Shown here: piece by piece, positions 60,432 through 64,000 of the stretch
Numbering within the stretch: the stretch's first letter is position 1
How the letters are laid out: the number at the start of each line of letters is the position of its first letter
Origin: Rheinheimera mangrovi
GTDB taxonomy: Bacteria; Pseudomonadota; Gammaproteobacteria; Enterobacterales; Alteromonadaceae
DNA: 64,000 bases
Assembly (NCBI RefSeq): GCF_003990335.1
Contig: NZ_CP034683.1
Span: 2,060,501 to 2,124,500, forward strand
Direction: 5' to 3'
Made by a program: the position numbers and the translations under genes
Notes under the pieces: model-generated
Database searches by the model: none
What the model was told of the DNA's origin: nothing
The model's input: the letters and a program-made list of their open reading frames with translations, nothing else

Positions 60432-61982
60432 GTGACTGAACCTGCAGTAACTTATCCACTTTTATCAGCCACCACTTGCCCGCAGCAGGTCACGTCTGAG
60501 CGTGACAGCACCATAGGTATAGTGCATTTGGGCATTGGCGCTTTTCATCGCGCCCATCAGGCTTTTTATACAGAGCAAGTGATGCAATTGACAGCAGAGC
60601 GCAATTGGATGATTGCCGGTGTGTCGTTGCGATCAAACGCAGTGGCAAATCAGCTTAACCCCCAGCAAGGGCTTTATACGCTGGTCACTACTTCTGCAGC
60701 AGGCTCTGAGCAACAGCTGATTCAGTCTGTTGCCAAAGTGCTGGTTGCGCCACAAAACCCGCAGGCTGTGATTGAACTGATGGCCTCGCCTGAAGTGGCG
60801 ATATATTCCTTAACTGTGACGGAAAAAGGCTATTGCCTGAATCCTGCGACCGGCGATCTCGATTTAACTTTGGCTGATATTCAGCACGATTTAGCCCAGT
60901 TAGTGACTCCGAAAACGGCTATTGGCTATCTGGTGGCGGCATTGCAGCAGCGTTTTATCCGTAAGCTAAAACCTGTGACTGTGATCAGCTGCGACAATAT
61001 TTCTCAAAACGGCAAAACTCTGGCGCGGTTGGTTCAGCAGTTTGCGGCGAAGATAGACGCTGAACTGGCACAGTGGATTAAAAGCCAGATCGCTTTTCCG
61101 GATTCGATGGTCGACCGTATAGTGCCAGCCACTACAGAGCAGGATATTCTTGCTCTGGCTGCTGACACTGGCTATCTGGATCAGGCCATGGTGAAAACCG
61201 AAAGCTACAGCCAGTGGGTGCTTGAAGATCATTTTTCGTCAGAGCGACCGGCATGGGAAAAAGCCGGAGTAATGCTGGTGAAAGAGGTTGCACCTTTTGA
61301 GCAGGCAAAACTGCGCTTACTGAACGGCGCTCATTCGGCTTTGGCTTATCTGGGCGCTGTAGCAGGTTACAGTTATGTGCATCAGGTGGTGGCCGATCCG
61401 GTATTTTTACGTTATCTGCGCCATTTAATGCACAACGAGCTGATGCCAACATTACAGGCGCCAGAAGGGCTGGATTTAGCCGCTTACATCGACGCCTTGC
61501 TAAAGCGGTTTGCCAACCCGGCTTTAATGCACCGCACCATGCAAATTGCGATGGATGGCTCACAAAAAATACCACCGCGTTTATTAGCAGCAGCGCAAAT
61601 CAGGTTAGACAAAGGCCAAAGCGTTGATGCGATTTGCTTTGCTGTGGCAGGTTGGTTGCGTTTTAGCATGGGCTTTGATGCCAAAGGCGATACTCTGGAG
61701 GTGTCCGATCCGCTGGCTGAGCTGTTGATGCAAATCCGGCTGGAGCACTGGGATCATATAGACGAGCTGGTTGGGCAGTATCTGGCGGTGAGTCAGGTGT
61801 TTCCGGCTGCATTAAGTTCATCAGCGGTGTTTCGCAACAGGCTGACCTATTGGTTGAGTTATATTCTCGCCAACGGCGTGCCTACCGCTTTGCAAAGCTT
61901 ATTATTGGAAGTTCAGGATTATTCAGCGGCGCCGCGTTTGGCTACAGAGCTGGCCTCAACTGCTGCTGGGAGAACAAAATGA
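60432..61982 (+). CDS. uxuB: Mannitol dehydrogenase family oxidoreductase, fructuronate reductase
   Basis: A 516-residue NAD-dependent polyol/uronate dehydrogenase that reduces D-fructuronate to D-mannonate. It shows the family start GIVHLGIGAFHRAHQAFYTE, the substrate part DNISQNGKTL, IVPATTEQD, and the catalytic Lys region KLRLLNGAHSALAYLG. Its pairing with uxaC favours UxuB over mannitol or tagaturonate dehydrogenases. It starts at a GTG (60432) with AGGGG seven bases upstream and ends in a 4-bp ATGA overlap with thuA. The mannonate dehydratase uxuA is not in the window. Confidence 0.9.
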   Translation: MTEPAVTYPLLSATTCPQQVTSERDSTIGIVHLGIGAFHRAHQAFYTEQVMQLTAERNWMIAGVSLRSNAVANQLNPQQGLYTLVTTSAAGSEQQLIQSVAKVLVAPQNPQAVIELMASPEVAIYSLTVTEKGYCLNPATGDLDLTLADIQHDLAQLVTPKTAIGYLVAALQQRFIRKLKPVTVISCDNISQNGKTLARLVQQFAAKIDAELAQWIKSQIAFPDSMVDRIVPATTEQDILALAADTGYLDQAMVKTESYSQWVLEDHFSSERPAWEKAGVMLVKEVAPFEQAKLRLLNGAHSALAYLGAVAGYSYVHQVVADPVFLRYLRHLMHNELMPTLQAPEGLDLAAYIDALLKRFANPALMHRTMQIAMDGSQKIPPRLLAAAQIRLDKGQSVDAICFAVAGWLRFSMGFDAKGDTLEVSDPLAELLMQIRLEHWDHIDELVGQYLAVSQVFPAALSSSAVFRNRLTYWLSYILANGVPTALQSLLLEVQDYSAAPRLATELASTAAGRTK

Positions 61983-62779
61983 TTAAAGTGACAGTCTGGA
62001 ATGAATGCCGCCACGAAAAAGAAGATGCGGACGTGCAGGAAGTGTATCCGGAAACCATAGGCGGTTGTATCGTCAACCAGTTGAAACCTTTTGGTTTTGA
62101 TCTGACGCTGGCTACATTGGACGACCCAGAACAAGGCTGGCCAGCTGAACGTATTGCCGAAACCGAAGTGGCTATCTGGTGGGGCCACAGATACCACGAC
62201 GAGCTGGACGATGCGTTAATCGACAAATTGCAGGCGAGAGTACTGGCAGGTATGGGTCTGATTGTTCTTCACAGCGGTCATCACGCCAAACTCTTTAAAC
62301 GCCTGATGGGCACCAGCTGTAATTTAAGCTGGCGTGAAGCCGAAGGTGGCGAGCGGGAGCGCGTCTGGTGTTTAAAACCAGCTCATCCTATTGCCTACAA
62401 TATTCCGCCGCAAATCGAGCTGCCGCAGTCAGAAATGTACGGCGAGCCTTTTGATATCCCCGACCCGGACGAGCTGATTTTTAACTCCTGGTATCAGGGC
62501 GGTGAAGTACTGCGCAGCGGCTGTACCTTCACCCGTGGCCGTGGCCGGATTTTCTTTTTTGCACCAGGCCACGAAACCTTTCCTATCTATCGCAACGAAC
62601 ACATAACGCAAATTCTGGCCAATGCCATTCAATGGGCGCATCAGCCCCACACCAGTGGTTGGATGATGGGCAACTGGGGACGACCAGTGCCGCTGGAAGA
62701 GGGTGCACCAAAACAAACCTACTTTAAAAAGCCACGCAAACTGATGTTGGCGGAAAAGGCTGCAAAGAAGGATAAATAA
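61979..62779 (+). CDS. ThuA-domain protein
   Basis: A 266-residue protein of the ThuA family (class-I glutamine amidotransferase-like fold), first known from trehalose utilisation genes. The pattern IKVTVWNECRHEKED, then AIWWGHRYHDEL, GLIVLHSGHHAKLFKRLMG, and RGRGRIFFFAPGHETFP is typical. It probably acts on an oxidised sugar, though the reaction is not established. Its start overlaps the stop of uxuB (ATGA), which ties it to the uronate operon; a terminator follows. Confidence 0.9.
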   Translation: MIKVTVWNECRHEKEDADVQEVYPETIGGCIVNQLKPFGFDLTLATLDDPEQGWPAERIAETEVAIWWGHRYHDELDDALIDKLQARVLAGMGLIVLHSGHHAKLFKRLMGTSCNLSWREAEGGERERVWCLKPAHPIAYNIPPQIELPQSEMYGEPFDIPDPDELIFNSWYQGGEVLRSGCTFTRGRGRIFFFAPGHETFPIYRNEHITQILANAIQWAHQPHTSGWMMGNWGRPVPLEEGAPKQTYFKKPRKLMLAEKAAKKDK

Positions 62780-62784
62780 ACTGT

Positions 62785-62815
62785 GGGAGCATGCACAGCT
62801 CCCTTTGACTTTTCT
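62785..62815 (+). terminator. Terminator of the uxaC-uxuB-thuA operon
   Basis: Stem GGGAGC/GCTCCC with a 7-nt loop, followed by TTTGACTTTTCT, six bases after the thuA stop codon. Confidence 0.8.
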
Positions 62816-62852
62816 CAGCTATCTACTGTGAATAACCACATTGAGCAATGTT

Positions 62853-62893
62853 TATACAGAGTGTATACTTTAAGCCTGTGTATACAATGTATA
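62853..62893 (+). promoter_or_regulatory. Repeated TATACA/TGTATA operator of the toxin-antitoxin pair
   Basis: Four half-sites lie within 41 bp: TATACA (62853), TGTATA (62862), the palindrome TGTATACA (62879-62886) and TGTATA (62888). They stand directly before the antitoxin gene, where an AbrB-type antitoxin would bind its own promoter. Confidence 0.6.
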
Positions 62894-62907
62894 GTACGAG
62901 GTGCAGT

Positions 62908-63174
62908 ATGTCTCAGATAGTCCATACAAAAATTCAACGTTGGGGAAACGGCCTCGGGTTGCGTGTGGCTGGTTTAATGCGTGATATTCCTCATTTCGCT
63001 GCAGATACAGCCATAGAAGTCGAAGTGTTTGAAGATGGTTTTACCGTCAGAAAAGCAAAACAGACCCGTCGTACTTTGCCATTTTCAGAACGTGAGCTGC
63101 TGGAAGGACTAACTTCAGATACTGCACATGCAGAATTGCTGGCAACACCAGCGGCAGTGGAGCTTGATTATTAA
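62908..63174 (+). CDS. MazE-like AbrB-fold antitoxin
   Basis: An 88-residue antitoxin. The N-terminal swapped-hairpin AbrB/MazE DNA-binding domain reads HTKIQRWGNGLGLRVAGLM, followed by VEVFEDGFTVRKA. The C-terminal half would bind and neutralise the toxin. The ATG at 62908 has a GAGG site upstream; the frame before it covers the operator. The stop overlaps the toxin start by one base (TAATG), so the two are coupled. The operator repeats upstream suggest autorepression. Confidence 0.88.
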   Translation: MSQIVHTKIQRWGNGLGLRVAGLMRDIPHFAADTAIEVEVFEDGFTVRKAKQTRRTLPFSERELLEGLTSDTAHAELLATPAAVELDY

Positions 63175-63551
63175 TGTCGAAACCCTTTATCCCGGATCGG
63201 AGTGACATTATCTGGCTTGATTTTGAACCTGTTAAAGGCAAAGAAATCGGCAAATACAGACCTGCGTTGGTATTAAGCAGCCTGGCTTACAACCAGCAAA
63301 CCGGATTACTGATCTGCAGCCCAATCAGCACCAGCATTTCTGGTGTTAAAACGGAAGTGCTATTAAATAATTTGCCTGAGCCTTCAGTAGTTGCTTCAAG
63401 TTTGATCCAAACCTTGTCCTGGAAAGACAGAAAGGCAAAATTTATCGCCAAGGCAGAAGAGGGCGTTTTGGAAGAAGTATTGCTGCGTATGCTTCCGCTT
63501 ATTGGCGCGGATGTGCTGATTGAAAAGTTAATAAATGAAGATAAATCATAA
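63174..63551 (+). CDS. MazF/PemK-family endoribonuclease toxin
   Basis: A 125-residue MazF-type toxin that cuts RNA at short sequences. It starts RSDIIWLDFEPVKGKEIGKYRPALVLSS, where the conserved Arg of the KYRPALV motif lies, and later has LICSPISTSI (the Ser/Thr part) and VVASSLIQTLSWKDRKA with the second catalytic region. The family normally acts in the cytoplasm under stress when the antitoxin is degraded. Length matches MazF/ChpB (about 110-120). It is co-expressed with the antitoxin upstream. Confidence 0.9.
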   Translation: MSKPFIPDRSDIIWLDFEPVKGKEIGKYRPALVLSSLAYNQQTGLLICSPISTSISGVKTEVLLNNLPEPSVVASSLIQTLSWKDRKAKFIAKAEEGVLEEVLLRMLPLIGADVLIEKLINEDKS

Positions 63552-63651
63552 CGTTGAGTGCACATGCTGTAGCCCTTGTTGATTCTTTTTTAGTGGGCCT
63601 GAGAAAGTAAACTTTGGGTCAGGCACTGTGCATGACTCTGAAAGTTGCAGA

Positions 63652-63993
63652 TCAGCTAGTGCGATGTGCAGCATAGATCCAGGCTGTTTTACCTGATTTT
63701 AATATTGCAGCGACCCGCACATAGTCATCCACTTCATAATCGTCAGCCTGGGCCAGTTCCTGCTCTGTAATTTCAAACACAGTACCTGGCACTTCATGCT
63801 GCGGATCACAGCTAAAACGTAAAATCGGATGTATAGCTTTACCGCTTTCACGCAAAACACGCTCGTCGGTGATTTCAATTTCACCCACCACATAGCCTTG
63901 TAAACTATCTTTGCTTCCCGTCAGCTCACGGCCAAAATTAGCGAGCTGCACTTGCTTTTGCTGCAGGGTTCCATACGAAAATAACAGTGGCAT
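63652..63993 (-). CDS. Gamma-glutamylcyclotransferase-like protein (AIG2 family)
   Basis: A 113-residue protein of the gamma-glutamylcyclotransferase/AIG2 fold. The signature LLFSYGTLQQKQVQ near the start binds substrate, and the Glu residues in GTVFEITEQELAQADDYEV are where the catalytic acid of the family lies. Enzymes of this fold release 5-oxoproline from gamma-glutamyl compounds, but many short bacterial members are uncharacterised. The gene is complete, with its ATG at 63993-63991 near the window end, and converges on the toxin gene. Confidence 0.85.
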   Translation of the reverse strand: MPLLFSYGTLQQKQVQLANFGRELTGSKDSLQGYVVGEIEITDERVLRESGKAIHPILRFSCDPQHEVPGTVFEITEQELAQADDYEVDDYVRVAAILKSGKTAWIYAAHRTS

Positions 63994-64000
63994 AGTTGCT

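Noticed and set aside
63597-63624. Hairpin between the toxin and gamma-glutamylcyclotransferase-like genes as a terminator
   Set aside because: GCCTGA/TCAGGC can pair, with an inner AAAGT/ACTTT, but neither strand has a T-run after it, so termination is not supported.

Overview
The window looks like chromosomal DNA of a moderate-GC gammaproteobacterium. A high-potential iron-sulfur protein (HiPIP), GGDEF/EAL signalling, PagL- and LpxO-type lipid A enzymes, MipA/OmpV, an RND pump and inositol/glucuronate catabolism together suggest a Rheinheimera-like member of the Chromatiaceae/Alteromonadales. This placement is inferred from gene content, not from a marker gene.

Layout. Positions 1-13,165 are ordinary chromosome: ohr, a secreted alpha/beta hydrolase, pagL, mltA, a periplasmic binding protein, HiPIP, cytochrome b561, a long FabG-like reductase, a PAS-GGDEF-EAL protein, a Fic enzyme, an NPP-type phosphodiesterase and a GNAT acetyltransferase. 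A tRNA-Val(GAC) gene lies at 13,378-13,454. Its 3' half plus 110 bp of downstream DNA (13,409-13,564) recurs at 35,942-36,097 with one mismatch, so 22.5 kb are bracketed like an island integrated at the anticodon loop of the tRNA. No integrase is present inside.

The island (about 13.57-35.94 kb) holds a four-gene regulatory cassette (ECF-type sigma factor, membrane Ser/Thr kinase with C-terminal helical repeats, NarL-type response regulator, 7TM histidine kinase). Three large exported proteins follow: a 2111-residue lipoprotein with InlB-like repeats ending in DUF1566, a second DUF1566 protein, and a 1246-residue lipoprotein with ten InlB-like repeats and a beta-lactamase-fold hydrolase domain. 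Last come two membrane proteins, a TPR membrane protein and an AAA+ ATPase. The two DUF1566 domains contain segments that look like variable regions of a diversity-generating retroelement (DGR): in the conserved core every difference fits an adenine in a common template, most codons end in C or T, and both end in the same 14-nt string. No reverse transcriptase or template repeat was found here. A regulated, surface-displayed and possibly hypervariable lipoprotein system on a tRNA island is the most interesting content of the window.

From 36.2 to 45.1 kb are an LpxO-like hydroxylase, an RND pump with its adaptor, and a divergent mipA/response regulator/histidine kinase operon. From 45.2 to 62.8 kb lies a sugar-acid region: PHP-domain, glycosidase-like and EEP-jacalin exported proteins, iolA-iolD-iolC (kinase fused to DUF2090) divergent from iolR-iolB, and a LacI-family gene divergent from uxaC-uxuB-thuA. 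An identical 18-bp palindrome overlapping a TTGACA -35 box stands before the PHP gene (45,152) and between the LacI gene and uxaC (58,881), which suggests one LacI-type regulon. The window ends with a mazEF-type toxin-antitoxin pair and a gamma-glutamylcyclotransferase-like gene.
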